This document shows positions 50,105-62,349 of a stretch of 64,000 bases of DNA, piece after piece. Numbering within the stretch: the stretch's first letter is position 1; every line of letters starts with the position of its first letter. The position numbers and the translations under genes are program-made. Below the pieces are notes generated by a model. The model was not told the origin of the DNA. It saw only the letters and a program-made list of their open reading frames with translations, and searched no databases. Source of the DNA: Porphyromonas asaccharolytica DSM 20707 (GTDB taxonomy: Bacteria > Bacteroidota > Bacteroidia > Bacteroidales > Porphyromonadaceae); NCBI RefSeq assembly GCF_000212375.1, contig NC_015501.1, positions 868,001-932,000 on the forward strand, read 5' to 3'.

Positions 50105-53100
50105 TTACTTAGCGGGAGCTGTCTCGGAGACTTTCTCCTCGTCGAGCTTCTTGGCGCGGTAGCTGGCGTCAGATCCTGTCTGACGGCTCTGAGCCTCGAT
50201 CTCTTCATGCTCCTTCTGCGACATTACGAGAAGCTTGTCATACTCGGGTAGACCTGTACCGGCAGGGATCAGGTGACCGCAGATGACATTCTCCTTGATG
50301 CCCTCGAGCTTGTCTTCCTTGCCCGATATGGCAGCATCGTTGAGTACCTTAGAGGTCTCCTGGAAGGATGCTGCTGAGATGAATCCTCTCGTCTGTAGCG
50401 CAGCCTTTGTGATACCTTGTAGGATCTGATTGGTCGTAGCAGGCATCGCATCACGTGCTATAGCGGGCTTGAGGTCACGACGCTTGAGGGAGCTATTCTC
50501 ATCACGTAGCTTACGGCTAGAGATGATCTGTCCAGGCTTCATGGTGGTGGAGTCACCGGCGTCGGTGATTACCTTCATGCCCCAGAGCTTGTCGTTTTCT
50601 TCAGAAGCCTCGTTTTTGTCTACAATCTGCTGTGGCATTAGGAGGGTGTCTCCTGGATCGATGACCTGTACCTTGCGCATCATCTGACGGACGATCACCT
50701 CAAAGTGCTTATCGTTGATCTTCACACCTTGTAGACGATAGACGTCCTGGACCTCGTTGACGATGTACTCCTGCACGGCCGTGGGACCCTGGATGGCGAG
50801 GATGTCGGCTGGCGTGACAGCACCCTCCGAGAGGGGCATGCCGGCACGTACATAGTCGCCTGGCTGTACGAGGATCTGCTTCGTAAGTGGTACGAAGTAC
50901 TTACGGATCTCACCTAGACGGGAGGTGATGGAGATCTCCTGATTGCCACGCTTGACACCAGCGAAGTCGATGGTACCATCGATCTCTGCTACGACAGCAG
51001 GACTTGAAGGATTGCGTGCCTCAAAGAGCTCCTGAACGCGAGGTAGACCACCCGTGATATCACCAGCACCCGAGATAGCGCGAGGCGTCTTGGTGATGAT
51101 GTCACCCTGTGTGATCATATCGCCATCTTCCTTGACGAGGTGAGCACCGACGGGGAGATTGTACGAGCGCAGTACATTGCCCTTGTCGTCTAGTATCTGA
51201 GCCGTCGGGATGAGATTGTTCTTGACACCTTGCTTGCGAATGATGACGATCTCTTTGTGCGAAGCACTCTCGTCAGTCTCGTACTCAAAGGTGACCTTCT
51301 CGACAAGATTCTCGAAGACAAGACGCCCAGAGAACTCAGAGATAAGAGCTGTATTGTGTGGGTCAAAGTTGAGCAGCGTGTCGTCCTTGCTGACGGTAGC
51401 GCCGTTGGCAAAGAAGATGGTGCTGGCATAGGGTACCAGCTCATGCTGCAGTATGACGCCAGTCTTGGGGTCTAGGATGCGGAGCTCAGCGGTACGATTG
51501 ACCACGATGTGTGCGGACCGCATATTGCCATCTCGTCCAGCACGCTCCACGTCTACGTAGCGGATGTCTGAGTACTCGATGACCCCAGAGAATCGTGCAC
51601 GTATGGTGGCATCGGTCTCCTGGTTGCTCGCGGTACCACCAGCGTGGAAGGTTCGTAGCGTCAGCTGTGTACCAGGCTCACCGATAGCTTGCGCTGCGAT
51701 GACACCGACCACCTCACCGCGCTGTACGAGCTTGTTGGTAGCGAGGTTGCGACCGTAGCACTTGGCGCAGACACCGTTTTTCGTTTCGCAGGTGAGTACA
51801 GAGCGTACCTCGACGGTCTCGATGCCAGCAGCGTTGATAGCAGCCACAACCGTCTCGTTGATTTCTTCACCAGCACGTACGATGTACTCTCCAGTCTCGG
51901 GGTGCTTGATGTCATGAACGGAGGTACGACCGAGGATGCGCTCACCTAGAGTAGCGACGACGGTACTGTTTTTCATCACGTCAGACATCTCGATGCCTCG
52001 TAGTGTGCCGCAGTCCTCCTCAGAGATGACGACATCGTGCGAAACGTCTACGAGACGACGGGTCAGGTAACCAGCATCTGCCGTCTTAAGGGCGGTATCG
52101 GCTAGACCCTTACGAGCACCGTGAGAGGAGATAAAGTACTCCAGCACGGAGAGTCCCTCCTTGAAGTTGGAGAGGATAGGGTTCTCAATGACCTGTCCAC
52201 CGCCTGAACCACTCTTCTGAGGCTTAGCCATCAGACCGCGGATACCAGCGAGCTGACGAATCTGCTCCTTCGATCCACGAGCTCCAGAATCCATCATCAT
52301 GAAGATGTTGTTGAAGCCCTCGTCGTCCTGAGCTAGCTGCCTCATTAGCGAAGCAGTTATCTTGTTCGACACATTACTCCACGTATCGATGATCTGGTTG
52401 TATCGCTCCGTATTGGTGATAAAGCCCTCGTTGTACTGAGCAAAGATCTCCTCGACACGCTCATTGCCCTCAGCAACGAGTTTCTCCTTGTCCTTAGGAA
52501 TGACGACGTCTTGCAGACGGAATGAGAGACCTCCCTTGAATGCCATGTGGTATCCGAGGTTCTTGATCTTGTCCAGGAACTGTGCGGTCTTGGCAAAGCC
52601 ACACACCTTGATCACATTGGAGATGATGGAGCGGAGAGTGCCTTTACCTAGGGTCTCGTTGATGTAACCAACCTCGGTGGGGACGTTTTCATTGACCATG
52701 ATACGTCCCATAGAGGTTTCGATAATCTTGCTGACGAGCTGGTCGCCCTCGAGGACGTTATGGATCAGGACATTGATCGGAGCGTGAATGTCTAGCTTAC
52801 CCTCGTTGTATGCAATCCTAGCCTCCTCGACTCCATAGAAGGTGAGCCCGCTACCCTTGACTCCCTTGCGGATCTTGGTGATATAGTAGAGTCCCAAGAC
52901 CATATCCTGTGAAGGCACGGTAATAGGTGCACCATTGGCAGGGTTGAGAATATTATGTGAGGCGAGCATGAGTAGCTGAGCCTCGAGGATAGCTTCGTTG
53001 CCTAGGGGTAGGTGTACAGCCATCTGGTCACCATCGAAGTCGGCGTTGAAAGCGGTACAAGCCAAGGGGTGTAGCTGAATAGCCTTGCCCTCGATCATCT

Positions 53101-54454
53101 TAGGCTGGAAGGCTTGTATACCTAGACGGTGTAGTGTCGGAGCACGGTTGAGCAATACGGGGTGCCCCTTCATAACGTTCTCAAGGATCTCCCAGATGAC
53201 GTTGTCACGACGATCTACGATACGCTTAGCGCTCTTGACTGTCTTGACGACTCCACGCTCGATGAGCTTGCGAATGATAAAGGGCTTGTAGAGCTCAGCA
53301 GCCATATCCTTGGGTAGACCGCACTCATGCATCTGTAGCTCAGGGCCGACGACGATGACGGAACGTGCAGAGTAGTCTACACGCTTACCGAGTAGGTTCT
53401 GACGGAAACGACCGGGCTTACCCTTGAGACTGTCTGAGAGAGACTTGAGAGGACGGTTGTTTTCGCCTTTGAATGCACTTGACTTACGTGAGTTGTCGAG
53501 GAGTGAGTCGACAGCCTCCTGGAGCATGCGCTTCTCATTGCGAATGATCACCTCGGGGACGCTCTGCTCTAGAAGTCGCTTGAGACGATTGTTACGCAGG
53601 ATGACACGACGATAGAGCTCGTTGAGATCGCTTGTTGCAAAGCGACCACCATCGAGCGGTACAAGTGGACGTAGATCGGGCGGTATGACTGGTACCACCT
53701 TGAGGATCATCCACTCGGGACGGTTGATATCTTTGGAAGCTCGGAAGGACTCGACGACGTTGAGTCGCTTGAGTGCGTCTAGACGGCGCTGCTGTGAGGT
53801 CTCGGTCTGAGCCTTGTCACGGAGCTCGTAGGAGAGAGTGTCTAGATCTAGATTGGAGAGCATCTCATAGAGTGCCTCTGCACCGATCTTTGCGACAAAC
53901 TTGTCTGGGTCACTCTCTGGCAGGTCGTAGTTGTCTGGATGGCTCTGATCGATCTCGTCTAGCTTGGCCTGATACTCCTCCTCGGTAAGTATTGTATTGA
54001 CCTCTAGATCAGAGACACCGCTCTGCAGTACGATATACTTCTCGTAGTAGATGATCGCCTCAAGATCTTTCGACTTGAGATTGAGCAGAGAGGCGAGCTT
54101 GTTAGGTAGACTGCGGAAGTACCAAATATGAGCTACGGGTACAGCGAGCTTGATATGTCCAGTACGCTCACGACGCACTTTCTTCTCCGTAACCTCTACA
54201 CCACAACGGTCGCAGATGGTACCACGGAAGCGTATGCGCTTGAACTTACCACAGTTGCACTCGTAATCTTTGACTGGACCGAAGATTCTTTCGCAGAAGA
54301 GTCCGTCACGTACTGGCTTGTATGTTTTATAGTCAAGAGTATTCGGATTCGTAACCTCTCCATGTGATGCCGCTAGGATCTCCTCAGGGGATGCCAGGGA
54401 GAGCCTAATGGATGAAAAGGTGGTCTTGCTCTTAGGGGCTGTCTTGTATGCCAT
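50105..54454 (-). CDS. rpoC: RNA polymerase subunit beta'
   Basis: The 1449-aa catalytic subunit has the N-terminal zinc ribbon [20 protein letters not shown] at about residues 68-87 and the absolutely conserved Mg2+-binding [15 protein letters not shown] near 470. The second zinc site cysteines ([21 protein letters not shown]) are near 815-900. The trigger-loop region contains [20 protein letters not shown]. The length is normal for Bacteroidota. It lies 44 bp after rpoB and ends at a strong terminator. Confidence 0.98.
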   Translation of the reverse strand: MAYKTAPKSKTTFSSIRLSLASPEEILAASHGEVTNPNTLDYKTYKPVRDGLFCERIFGPVKDYECNCGKFKRIRFRGTICDRCGVEVTEKKVRRERTGHIKLAVPVAHIWYFRSLPNKLASLLNLKSKDLEAIIYYEKYIVLQSGVSDLEVNTILTEEEYQAKLDEIDQSHPDNYDLPESDPDKFVAKIGAEALYEMLSNLDLDTLSYELRDKAQTETSQQRRLDALKRLNVVESFRASKDINRPEWMILKVVPVIPPDLRPLVPLDGGRFATSDLNELYRRVILRNNRLKRLLEQSVPEVIIRNEKRMLQEAVDSLLDNSRKSSAFKGENNRPLKSLSDSLKGKPGRFRQNLLGKRVDYSARSVIVVGPELQMHECGLPKDMAAELYKPFIIRKLIERGVVKTVKSAKRIVDRRDNVIWEILENVMKGHPVLLNRAPTLHRLGIQAFQPKMIEGKAIQLHPLACTAFNADFDGDQMAVHLPLGNEAILEAQLLMLASHNILNPANGAPITVPSQDMVLGLYYITKIRKGVKGSGLTFYGVEEARIAYNEGKLDIHAPINVLIHNVLEGDQLVSKIIETSMGRIMVNENVPTEVGYINETLGKGTLRSIISNVIKVCGFAKTAQFLDKIKNLGYHMAFKGGLSFRLQDVVIPKDKEKLVAEGNERVEEIFAQYNEGFITNTERYNQIIDTWSNVSNKITASLMRQLAQDDEGFNNIFMMMDSGARGSKEQIRQLAGIRGLMAKPQKSGSGGGQVIENPILSNFKEGLSVLEYFISSHGARKGLADTALKTADAGYLTRRLVDVSHDVVISEEDCGTLRGIEMSDVMKNSTVVATLGERILGRTSVHDIKHPETGEYIVRAGEEINETVVAAINAAGIETVEVRSVLTCETKNGVCAKCYGRNLATNKLVQRGEVVGVIAAQAIGEPGTQLTLRTFHAGGTASNQETDATIRARFSGVIEYSDIRYVDVERAGRDGNMRSAHIVVNRTAELRILDPKTGVILQHELVPYASTIFFANGATVSKDDTLLNFDPHNTALISEFSGRLVFENLVEKVTFEYETDESASHKEIVIIRKQGVKNNLIPTAQILDDKGNVLRSYNLPVGAHLVKEDGDMITQGDIITKTPRAISGAGDITGGLPRVQELFEARNPSSPAVVAEIDGTIDFAGVKRGNQEISITSRLGEIRKYFVPLTKQILVQPGDYVRAGMPLSEGAVTPADILAIQGPTAVQEYIVNEVQDVYRLQGVKINDKHFEVIVRQMMRKVQVIDPGDTLLMPQQIVDKNEASEENDKLWGMKVITDAGDSTTMKPGQIISSRKLRDENSSLKRRDLKPAIARDAMPATTNQILQGITKAALQTRGFISAASFQETSKVLNDAAISGKEDKLEGIKENVICGHLIPAGTGLPEYDKLLVMSQKEHEEIEAQSRQTGSDASYRAKKLDEEKVSETAPAK

Positions 54455-54498
54455 AACTTAAGTCTGACTATATATAGTGTGTAAGGATAGGGGAGGGG

Positions 54499-57400
54499 TT
54501 ACTCAATATGTACGCTGAGGGCTAGACCCTTGAGCTCATTGAGTAGCACGTTGAGAGACTCGGGGAGACCTGGCGTGGGCATGTTGTCGCCACGTACGAT
54601 CGCCTCGTAAGCCTTAGAGCGACCTACGACGTCATCACTCTTGATGGTGAGGATCTCCTGGAGGACATGTGCCGCACCGAAGGCCTCAAGTGCCCACACC
54701 TCCATCTCTCCGAAGCGCTGACCTCCGAAGTTGGACTTACCACCGAGAGGTTGCTGTGTGATCAGTGAGTACGGACCGATAGAGCGAGCATGCATCTTGT
54801 CGTCGACCATGTGACCGAGCTTGAGGAAGTAGGTGACACCTACGGTCGCCTCCTGATCAAAGGGCTCGCCTGTACCGCCATCATAGAGTTTCATCTGACC
54901 ACCTCGTGGTAGACCAGCTTTGTCCGTCCATGCATTGAGGTCATCAAGCGTGGCTCCATCGAAAATAGGGGTCGCAAACTTGACTCCGAGCTTTCGCCCA
55001 GCCCATGCTAGAACAGCCTCAAAGATCTGTCCTAGGTTCATACGTGAAGGCACACCTAGCGGGTTAAGACAGATGTCTACTGGCGTACCGTCTGGCAGGT
55101 AAGGCATATCTTCACGACGTACGATCTTGGAGACGATACCCTTGTTACCATGACGTCCAGCCATCTTGTCGCCGACTTGTATCTTGCGCTTCTTAGCGAT
55201 CAAGATCTTAGCGGTCTGGATGATACCTGAAGGCAACTCATCACCGAGAGTCTCATCGAGCTTGCGCCTATTAACCTCTGCAATCGTGATCTTGTCCTTC
55301 TTGATATAGTTAGCGATCGTCTGCTTGACAAGTTCGTTAGTATGCTCGTCATTGGTCCAGTCAGACATTCTCAGATCATTGTAGTCTAGTTCGAGGAGCA
55401 GAGACTTGGAGATGCGTGTACCAGCCTTGACCTTGACGACACCGATGTAGTCGACGAAGTCCGTTGCCGTGGTCTTGTGCTTCTTGAGTATGATCTGAAG
55501 CTTGGAGACTAGCTCCTCCTTGAGTGCAGCTTGAAGCTTGGAGAGCTCCTCTTCATAGCGCTGTGTGATCTTGCGCGTAGCTGATATACCTCCCTTACGA
55601 TTGGCTCGTGAGTAAAGCTTCGTGTCGATGACGACACCCTTGAGCGAGGGGGAAGCCTTGAGCGAAGCGTCCTTGACATCACCTGCCTTGTCGCCAAAGA
55701 TGGCTAAGAGGAGCTTCTCCTCAGGAGTGGGGTCAGACTCACCCTTTGGTGTAATCTTACCTACTAGGATGTCGCCTGGGACAATGCGAGCACCGACACG
55801 AACGATACCGTTGGCATCGAGGTCTTTGGTAGCTTCCTCACTTACGTTGGGGATGTCTGCTGTAAACTCCTCCATACCACGCTTCGTCTCACGTACGTCG
55901 AGTGAGTACTCATCGACATGTATAGAAGTGAAGAGATCCTCTGAGACGACACGTTCGTTGAGCACGATCGCATCCTCGTAGTTGTACCCCTTCCAAGGCA
56001 TGTAAGCGGCCAAAATGTTGCGGCCGAGTGCTAACTCACCATCTTGTGTGGAGAAGCCCTCGGAGAGTATTTGTCCCTTGACGACTCGGTCTCCCTTGCG
56101 ACAGATGGGGCTTAGATCTATCGTTGTAGACTGATTGGTCTTACGATACTTGGGAAGACTATATGTAACCTCTGAGGGCTCGAAGCTGACAAGCTCCTCC
56201 TCCTCTGTGCGGTCATAGTCGACCACGATCTTGGTGGCGTCGACATAAACGACTACGCCATCGCCCGCAGCCTCGATCTGAGTACGAGAGTCTGAGACTA
56301 GTCTGCGCTCGATGCCCGTGCCTACGATAGGAGCCTCGGGTGTTAGTAGAGGTACAGCCTGACGCATCATGTTAGATCCCATGAGAGCACGGTTTGCATC
56401 ATCGTGCTCGAGGAATGGAATGAGCGAAGCTGCAATCGAAGCGATCTGCGTCGGAGAGACGTCCATCAGATCTACCTCCTCAGGCTCCACCACGGGGAAG
56501 TCTGCGCCATAGCGCGCCTTGACACGCGAGCGGATGAAGTGTCCATCATCGTCTAGAGGTGCGTTGCCCTGAGCCACTGTCTTGTCCTCCTCTTCCTCAG
56601 CGGTAAAGTAGGCTAGCTTGGAGTCTTCAAAGTCTACAGTACCATCCTTGACATTACGATAAGGAGTTGTGATGAATCCTAGTTCGTTGATCTTAGCGTA
56701 GACGCATAGCGAGGAGATAAGTCCAATGTTTGGACCCTCAGGCGTCTCGATAGGGCAGAGACGACCGTAATGGGTGTAATGTACGTCTCGCACCTCAAAG
56801 CCAGCACGATCTCGAGTCAGACCGCCTGGACCTAGTGCCGATAGACGGCGCTTATGCGTGATCTCAGAGAGTGGATTCTGCTGATCCATAAACTGTGAGA
56901 GCGCGTTGGTCCCAAAGAAGCTGTTGACAACCGATGCGATTGTCTTGGAGTTGACTAGATCGACGGGTGTGAAGACTTCACTGTCACGTACGTTCATACG
57001 CTCCTTGACCGTACGAGCCATACGACTCAGTCCTATACTAAACTGGTTGTATAGTTGCTCTCCGACGGTTCTGACACGACGATTCGATAGGTGATCGATA
57101 TCATCGACTGGAGCCTTACCATTGACGAGCTTGATCAAGTGACGTATGATCGCAACGATATCCTCAGCTGTGAGGATCTTGACGTCGGGATCTATGTCTA
57201 GTCCTAGCTTGCTATTGATCTTGTAGCGCCCTACATCGCCTAGATCATAACGCTTCTCTGAGAAAAAGATGTTGTTGAAGATCTCCTTAGCACTCTGATC
57301 ATCGGGTGGAGTAGAGTTGCGCAGGAGGTTATAGATGAAATTGTAGGCAGCTTGCTCAGAATTGGCTGAGTCACGCTTGAGCGTGTTGAAGATGATCGAG

Positions 57401-58341
57401 TAGTCCATGACCTCTTGGTCTGTAGACTCTTGATCGGATGTGGCTAAGTCACGACGTAGCAGGATGGTCTCGATACCATTCTCTAGGATGACCTGAGCGT
57501 TGTCTTCGTCTAGGATAGCATTTTGCTCTACGAGCGTGTTGTATCGGGCGAAGGTCTCAGTCTCTCCTGTCTCCTCCTCGCTCTCCTCATCGTAGTACTT
57601 TAGTATGACTGAGGCAGCTAGCTGTCGCCCATAGTTCGCTTGTAGTGACTCTAGCGTGACAGGGATCTCCTCAGCGATGCCAAAGAGATCAAGGATGTCT
57701 TTGTCTGTCTCATAGCCGATGGCACGTAGGAGGGTCGTGATGGGGAGCTTCTTCTTACGGTCGATGTAAGCGTATAGCTCGTTGTTCGTATCAGTAGCAA
57801 ACTCAATCCAAGAACCCTTGAATGGGATGATACGAGCCGAGTATAGCCTCGTCCCGTTGTTATGTAGACTGGATCCAAAGAAGACGCCTGGTGAGCGGTG
57901 TAGCTGAGATACGACTACTCTCTCCGCACCATTGATGACAAACGTACCCGCAGGTGTCATATAGGGGATAGAGCCCAGGAAAACGTCCTGTACGGTAGAC
58001 TCAAAGTCTTCGTGCTCGGGGTCTTCACAGGTGAGCTTGAGCTTAGCCCTCAAGGGGACACTATAGGTCAGACCACGGCGCAAGCACTCCTCTATCGAAT
58101 ACTTAGGAGGATCTACGAAGTAGTCTTCAAATAGGAGCTTGAAGTTGTTGCGAGTGTCTTCGATGGGGAAGTTCTCAGAGAAGACTTTAAATAATCCCTC
58201 TTTCTTTCTACTCTCGGCAGGAGTGTTGAGCTGAAAGAAGTCCTGAAAAGATTTGAGCTGCACCTCCAAGAAGTCAGGGTACTCCATTGGATGAGCAATA
58301 GATGCAAAGCTCTTTCTAGTATTAGTTGGTTTGGATGCCAT
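54499..58341 (-). CDS. rpoB: RNA polymerase subunit beta
   Basis: The start chosen is the ATG at 58341 ([15 protein letters not shown], 1280 aa); the longer frame to 58392 adds 17 unlikely residues. Landmark motifs are [20 protein letters not shown] and [20 protein letters not shown] (rifampicin-binding cluster), [10 protein letters not shown], and [19 protein letters not shown] near the C-terminus. The gap of 331 bp to rplL holds a hairpin that could attenuate transcription into rpoBC. Confidence 0.97.
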   Translation of the reverse strand: MASKPTNTRKSFASIAHPMEYPDFLEVQLKSFQDFFQLNTPAESRKKEGLFKVFSENFPIEDTRNNFKLLFEDYFVDPPKYSIEECLRRGLTYSVPLRAKLKLTCEDPEHEDFESTVQDVFLGSIPYMTPAGTFVINGAERVVVSQLHRSPGVFFGSSLHNNGTRLYSARIIPFKGSWIEFATDTNNELYAYIDRKKKLPITTLLRAIGYETDKDILDLFGIAEEIPVTLESLQANYGRQLAASVILKYYDEESEEETGETETFARYNTLVEQNAILDEDNAQVILENGIETILLRRDLATSDQESTDQEVMDYSIIFNTLKRDSANSEQAAYNFIYNLLRNSTPPDDQSAKEIFNNIFFSEKRYDLGDVGRYKINSKLGLDIDPDVKILTAEDIVAIIRHLIKLVNGKAPVDDIDHLSNRRVRTVGEQLYNQFSIGLSRMARTVKERMNVRDSEVFTPVDLVNSKTIASVVNSFFGTNALSQFMDQQNPLSEITHKRRLSALGPGGLTRDRAGFEVRDVHYTHYGRLCPIETPEGPNIGLISSLCVYAKINELGFITTPYRNVKDGTVDFEDSKLAYFTAEEEEDKTVAQGNAPLDDDGHFIRSRVKARYGADFPVVEPEEVDLMDVSPTQIASIAASLIPFLEHDDANRALMGSNMMRQAVPLLTPEAPIVGTGIERRLVSDSRTQIEAAGDGVVVYVDATKIVVDYDRTEEEELVSFEPSEVTYSLPKYRKTNQSTTIDLSPICRKGDRVVKGQILSEGFSTQDGELALGRNILAAYMPWKGYNYEDAIVLNERVVSEDLFTSIHVDEYSLDVRETKRGMEEFTADIPNVSEEATKDLDANGIVRVGARIVPGDILVGKITPKGESDPTPEEKLLLAIFGDKAGDVKDASLKASPSLKGVVIDTKLYSRANRKGGISATRKITQRYEEELSKLQAALKEELVSKLQIILKKHKTTATDFVDYIGVVKVKAGTRISKSLLLELDYNDLRMSDWTNDEHTNELVKQTIANYIKKDKITIAEVNRRKLDETLGDELPSGIIQTAKILIAKKRKIQVGDKMAGRHGNKGIVSKIVRREDMPYLPDGTPVDICLNPLGVPSRMNLGQIFEAVLAWAGRKLGVKFATPIFDGATLDDLNAWTDKAGLPRGGQMKLYDGGTGEPFDQEATVGVTYFLKLGHMVDDKMHARSIGPYSLITQQPLGGKSNFGGQRFGEMEVWALEAFGAAHVLQEILTIKSDDVVGRSKAYEAIVRGDNMPTPGLPESLNVLLNELKGLALSVHIE

Positions 58342-58603
58342 CGTATGCTTCAGAGAGAAATGGTAAATGTAGGGGAGAGGAGCTGCTCTCATCGAGAGAG
58401 GCGGGGAGCAGGTGCTTACTGGGTGCAGTGAGCTACTACTCGAGAGATCGAGCTATGGGTGTCTAGCTCTAGAGACTTGTATCTAGGCCTATCTGACAAT
58501 CCAAGACACCTCCTCAACGTATAGGAAGTGTCACGCAGCATTGTGACAACTTCATCTGTGAGTGGTGCCTCCAGAGAGCAAAAGATGCGAAAAGGCTAAG
58601 AAC

Positions 58604-58628
58604 TCCCCCCATACGTATCAAGGGGGGA
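58604..58628 (-). terminator. Attenuator-like hairpin between rplL and rpoB
   Basis: TCCCCCC (58604-58610) pairs with GGGGGGA (58622-58628). The loop contains the palindrome ATACGTAT. It lies about 45 bp past the rplL stop within the 331-bp rplL-rpoB gap. It resembles the partial terminator found at this place in many bacteria, but the T tract is weak (TTCTTAGCC). Confidence 0.5.
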
Positions 58629-58672
58629 ATCCTTAACCAATATGACCTGTGTCAGACAGGTGTCAAGCGGGT

Positions 58673-59047
58673 TTACTTTAGTTCAACCTCAGCACCAGCC
58701 TCCTCAAGTGCAGCCTTGAGAGCCTCAGCTGTAGCCTTGTCAACACCCTCCTTAACGTTCGTAGGCGCACCGTCGACTAGCTCCTTAGCCTCCTTGAGAC
58801 CAAGACCTGCATGCTCCTTAACAGCCTTAACAACTGCAAGCTTAGCAGCACCAAAGCTCTTGAGTACAACGTCGAAAGAGGTCTTCTCCTCAGCCTCTGC
58901 TGCAGCACCAGCTGCAGGTCCAGCGACAGCGACAGCTGCAGCTGCTGGCTCGATACCGTACTCCTCCTTGAGGAGCTCCTTGAGCTCGCTTACTTCTTTT
59001 ACTGTGAGATTAACAAGAGTCTCTGCAATAGCCTTTATATCTGCCAT
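58673..59047 (-). CDS. rplL: 50S ribosomal protein L7/L12
   Basis: This 124-aa stalk protein recruits translation factors. The N-terminal dimerisation helix ([20 protein letters not shown]), an Ala/Gly-rich hinge ([17 protein letters not shown]) and the C-terminal domain ([20 protein letters not shown]) are all in the usual order. It lies 50 bp after rplJ in the ribosomal/rpo operon. Confidence 0.97.
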   Translation of the reverse strand: MADIKAIAETLVNLTVKEVSELKELLKEEYGIEPAAAAVAVAGPAAGAAAEAEEKTSFDVVLKSFGAAKLAVVKAVKEHAGLGLKEAKELVDGAPTNVKEGVDKATAEALKAALEEAGAEVELK

Positions 59048-59097
59048 GTCTGTATTGATGTTATATTTGTTTCTGATTGAAGTGATTTCTTAGATGT

Positions 59098-59628
59098 TTA
59101 TTGCCTCTCGGCTAGGGTATCTAAGACCCCATGGATAGTGCCAGCTGCTGAATCAAGCTGCCCGAGTACGCCCTGGATTGGGCCCTCCAGCATAGCTACA
59201 ATGTCAGCAATGAGCTCCTCGCGACTCTTAATGTTGACCAGAGTCTCGAGTTGGTCAGCTCCGATGTAAAAGCCCTCCTGAACGTACGCAGCCTTTAGGT
59301 CGGGACGTCCGAGTTCCTTATTGTCAGAGCGGAAAGCTTTGATCGCTTTAGCAGGAGCATTAGCAACCTCTGAAAACATGACGGCCGTGTTACCCTTGAG
59401 AGACTCGTAGAGCTCTGCGTAATCGACAGAGTCGATTTCGCTGAGTGCACGACGCATCAGTGTGTTCTTGACTACGACCAGCTTGACGCCACTTTTGTTG
59501 CAAAGACGGCGTAGCTCGCTCGTCTTCTCAGCATTGAGCGCCTCGATATTAGTCAAGTAGAAGTTGGGGTAGCTCTCTATATAAGAGTGTAACTGCTCGA
59601 TGACAGTTGACTTCGTTTCCTTTTTCAT
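59098..59628 (-). CDS. rplJ: 50S ribosomal protein L10
   Basis: This 176-aa stalk base protein (MKKETKSTVIEQLHSYIESY) has the conserved VVKNTLMRRAL segment near residue 52 and LKGNTAVMFS near 80. The C-terminal helix binds L7/L12 dimers. Only 28 bp separate it from rplA, so the long L10 leader known in other phyla has no room here. Confidence 0.95.
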   Translation of the reverse strand: MKKETKSTVIEQLHSYIESYPNFYLTNIEALNAEKTSELRRLCNKSGVKLVVVKNTLMRRALSEIDSVDYAELYESLKGNTAVMFSEVANAPAKAIKAFRSDNKELGRPDLKAAYVQEGFYIGADQLETLVNIKSREELIADIVAMLEGPIQGVLGQLDSAAGTIHGVLDTLAERQ

Positions 59629-59656
59629 AGAATTGTGTTTCTTAGTTGGTGAGACG

Positions 59657-60361
59657 TTATTCTACTACGGATACGACTGACTTGGGATCTATCTTGATCC
59701 CTGCACTCATTGATGTAGAGAGGTAGATACTCTTGATATAGGTTCCCTTAGCAGAGGCCGGCTTCAGGCGTACCACCGTGTCGATGAACTCCTTGGCGTT
59801 TTCTCTAATTTGCTTAGGTTCGAAAGATATCTTACCCACTGAGGTATGTATGATACCTGCCTTGTCGACCTTGAAGTCGATCTTACCAGCCTTTACCTCC
59901 TTGATTGCAGCACCGAGATCATTTGTTACGGTACCGCTCTTGGGGTTAGGCATCAGACCACGCGGTCCTAGTACACGACCCAAAGCTCCGATCTTGCCCA
60001 TGACGCTAGGCATGGTGATGATCACATCAATGTCAGTCCATCCAGACTTGATCTTGTTGATGTACTCATCGAGACCGACATAGTCAGCCCCAGCCTCTTG
60101 CGCCTCTGCCTCCTTGTCTGGAGTACAGAGTGCTAGGACACGTACCTCCTTACCGATACCATGAGGCAGTGAGACAGTGCCACGCACCATCTGATTAGCC
60201 TTGCGAGGATCGACACCCAGACGAATGTCTATGTCCACTGAAGCGTCAAACTTCGTGAAGGTAATCTCCTTCAGAAGCTTGGAAGCCTCATCTAGTGAAT
60301 AGGACTTGCCTGCTTCGACCTTACTCGCTGCTATCTTCTGATTTTTTGTTAGTTTACTCAT
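59657..60361 (-). CDS. rplA: 50S ribosomal protein L1
   Basis: This 234-aa protein binds 23S rRNA at the L1 stalk. Conserved regions include [20 protein letters not shown] near residue 40, the [20 protein letters not shown] core near 122 and [18 protein letters not shown]. It lies 15 bp after rplK. Confidence 0.97.
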   Translation of the reverse strand: MSKLTKNQKIAASKVEAGKSYSLDEASKLLKEITFTKFDASVDIDIRLGVDPRKANQMVRGTVSLPHGIGKEVRVLALCTPDKEAEAQEAGADYVGLDEYINKIKSGWTDIDVIITMPSVMGKIGALGRVLGPRGLMPNPKSGTVTNDLGAAIKEVKAGKIDFKVDKAGIIHTSVGKISFEPKQIRENAKEFIDTVVRLKPASAKGTYIKSIYLSTSMSAGIKIDPKSVVSVVE

Positions 60362-60376
60362 TTCAGTTGATTGCGA

Positions 60377-60820
60377 TTAGAGATTCTCAGGTTTCGTACC
60401 CGTCACACTAATCCCCATACTACGAGCTGTACCAGCGACCATCTTCATGGCCGACTCGACAGCGAAGCAGTTGAGGTCAGACATCTTATCTTCTGCTATA
60501 GTCCGAACTTGATCCCAAGTGACTTTAGCGACTTTGATTCGGTTGGGTTCTGCTGAGCCACCCTTAGCCTTACTAGCCTCTAGTAGCTGTACGGCTACGG
60601 GAGGTGTCTTGACGATGAAGTCAAAGGACTTGTCAGCATAGTAGGTTATCACTACTGGTAACACCTTACCAGCGCGATCCTGAGTCCTGGCATTAAATTG
60701 CTTACAAAACTCCATGATGTTGATACCCTTAGCACCAAGTGCTGGGCCCACAGGAGGCGAGGGGTTAGCGGCCCCTCCTTTGATTTGCAGCTTAAGCTGC
60801 CCTGCAACTTCTTTTGCCAT
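60377..60820 (-). CDS. rplK: 50S ribosomal protein L11
   Basis: This 147-aa protein of the GTPase centre starts [20 protein letters not shown]. The Pro-rich thiostrepton-region motif [20 protein letters not shown] (residues 20-39) and the C-terminal RNA-binding domain ending [12 protein letters not shown] are complete. A 186-bp gap separates it from nusG. Confidence 0.97.
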   Translation of the reverse strand: MAKEVAGQLKLQIKGGAANPSPPVGPALGAKGINIMEFCKQFNARTQDRAGKVLPVVITYYADKSFDFIVKTPPVAVQLLEASKAKGGSAEPNRIKVAKVTWDQVRTIAEDKMSDLNCFAVESAMKMVAGTARSMGISVTGTKPENL

Positions 60821-61006
60821 TTTGTTATTCGATTATATTATAAACAGATACACACGGAGGTCATTACTGCATCTAGGGTAGTATCCTCGTGGAGCGAGTA
60901 GAGGTCTTTAAGTTGGAAGCTAGACCGCATCTCGATGCTGTCCGAGAGTTAGCACTACACCTATGTGAGCAAATATGAGTCGGTATGCTCGATCCGTAAC
61001 AATCTT

Positions 61007-61570
61007 CTATTCCTTCTCGACCTGTGTGTAATCAAGCTCCAGTGGAGTCTTCCTTCCGAAGATCTTCACCATCACCTTGAGCTTTCTCTTATCACTCTTG
61101 ACCTCATCGATAGTTGCTGAGAAGTCTGAGAATGGACCATCAATGATCCGTACAGACTCGCCGACGCTGTACTCAACGTCAAAGCGTCCAGCACCCTCAG
61201 CGTCGCGATCTGCTTGTCCCAAGAGATCCTGTACTTCTTGAGTACGTAGGGGTTCTGGGGATAGCTGACCATCACTCATACGAGAGTTCAAGAAACCTAT
61301 TACGTTAGGTATCGTACACAGCGTGTGCTCTGTATCTCCGACGAGAGCAGCCTCCACTAGTACATAGCCTGGCATGTAGGGGCGCTCTTTGACCACCTTC
61401 TTGCCATTGCGCTGTGAGACCACCTGCTCGGTAGGTACTAATACACGACGTACGTACGAGCCTAAAGTTCCATTGGACTTAGCCGCTTCTATATACTCAC
61501 AGACTTTCTTTTCCTGTCCACTGAGGACACGAAGAACGTAAAATCTCATGGGTTGTGAATCTTGACTCAT
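61007..61570 (-). CDS. nusG: Transcription antitermination factor NusG
   Basis: This 187-aa protein has the NGN domain at residues 8-115 (YVLRVLSGQEKKVCEYIEAA, YMPGYVLVEAAL, VIGFLNSR) and the KOW domain at residues 130-185 (YSVGESVRIIDGPFSDFSATIDEV, given in part: VGESVRIIDGPFSDFSA). It binds RNA polymerase and links it to Rho or the ribosome. It is downstream of secE, the classical order. Confidence 0.95.
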   Translation of the reverse strand: MSQDSQPMRFYVLRVLSGQEKKVCEYIEAAKSNGTLGSYVRRVLVPTEQVVSQRNGKKVVKERPYMPGYVLVEAALVGDTEHTLCTIPNVIGFLNSRMSDGQLSPEPLRTQEVQDLLGQADRDAEGAGRFDVEYSVGESVRIIDGPFSDFSATIDEVKSDKRKLKVMVKIFGRKTPLELDYTQVEKE

Positions 61571-61782
61571 GTCTTTAGTTTAGATTAGATTCGATGATAG
61601 AATACGGTTGATCCGTTTGTGACTATTCGGTAAAGCCTTTACTAAGTTGTAGATAAACGACATCGCTATAGGGGCTTCACAAGCCCTATCTAGAGTTAGC
61701 CATGCTTGTGTCGCACGCTTGCTTCTAGACGTTGTCTATCTCTCGAGGCTTATATGTCAATGCTCTATACTGGATGCGCAGT

Positions 61783-61983
61783 CTATACAAGACCGTACAC
61801 TAGCTGCATAAGTTGCTGGAAGATAAAGTCTACGCCAGCGACAAAGATGGCAATGATCACCGAAGCGATCATAACGACCACTGTGCTATTGATCAGTTCG
61901 CTACGAGTGGGCCAGCTAACTTTATGTACCAACTCATTGTAGCAGTTCTTGGTGTAGGTACCTATACGCTTGAAAAAATTCAT
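61783..61983 (-). CDS. secE: Preprotein translocase subunit SecE
   Basis: This 66-aa single-helix form has an amphipathic N-terminus with the conserved ELVHKVSWPTRSEL (residues 17-30) and one membrane helix (STVVVMIASVIIAIFVAGVD, residues 33-52). It clamps SecY in the inner membrane. It is located between tRNA-Trp and nusG, the usual arrangement. Confidence 0.95.
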   Translation of the reverse strand: MNFFKRIGTYTKNCYNELVHKVSWPTRSELINSTVVVMIASVIIAIFVAGVDFIFQQLMQLVYGLV

Positions 61984-62002
61984 AAGAGCATCTTATAGTT
62001 TG

Positions 62003-62075
62003 CACGGGTTGAGAGGCTCGAACTCCCGACACCAGGTTTTGGAGACCTGTGCTCTACCAACTGAGCTAAACCCGT
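62003..62075 (-). tRNA. tRNA-Trp(CCA)
   Basis: A 73-nt cloverleaf with acceptor ACGGGTT/AACCCGT, D-arm AGCTCAGTTGGTAGAGC, anticodon arm CAGGT CTCCAAA ACCTG giving CCA, and T-loop AGTTCGAGCCT. It lies between tuf and secE, 19 bp before secE. The 3' CCA is not encoded. Confidence 0.96.
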
Positions 62076-62206
62076 ATGTTAGCACCATCTCATAATATGT
62101 CCGACTGCTTAACTTGCATAGGACGGATCTAGTGCAGTGTGTACCCTGTCAGTCAGGAGACAACAATCTGCTAGAGATGATGAGTGTGGAGGTGAAAACT
62201 CCTCGT

Positions 62207-62273
62207 AACTCCCCCTCCCACTAGGATCTTTGCTCCAAGGGGAGCGAATCTATATTTAGTGGGGGAGGGAGTT
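62207..62273. repeat. Perfect 17-bp inverted repeat with nested hairpin between tuf and tRNA-Trp
   Basis: AACTCCCCCTCCCACTA (62207-62223) is perfectly complementary to 62257-62273. The 33-nt loop itself contains GCTCC/GGAGC (62232-62236 with 62241-62245). There is no T tract on either strand, so it is not a standard terminator. It may be a processing or attenuation structure in the tuf-secE transcript. Confidence 0.75.
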
Positions 62274-62349
62274 GGGAGAAGTAAAGTTGCTGTCTAGCCT
62301 TAAGTGGACTCTAGACGAGCCAAAGAGAGGCTAAGTCAGCTGTAGGTTA

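Noticed and set aside
59629-59656. L10 leader regulatory RNA before rplJ
   Set aside because: Only 28 bp separate rplA and rplJ, too short for that structure.
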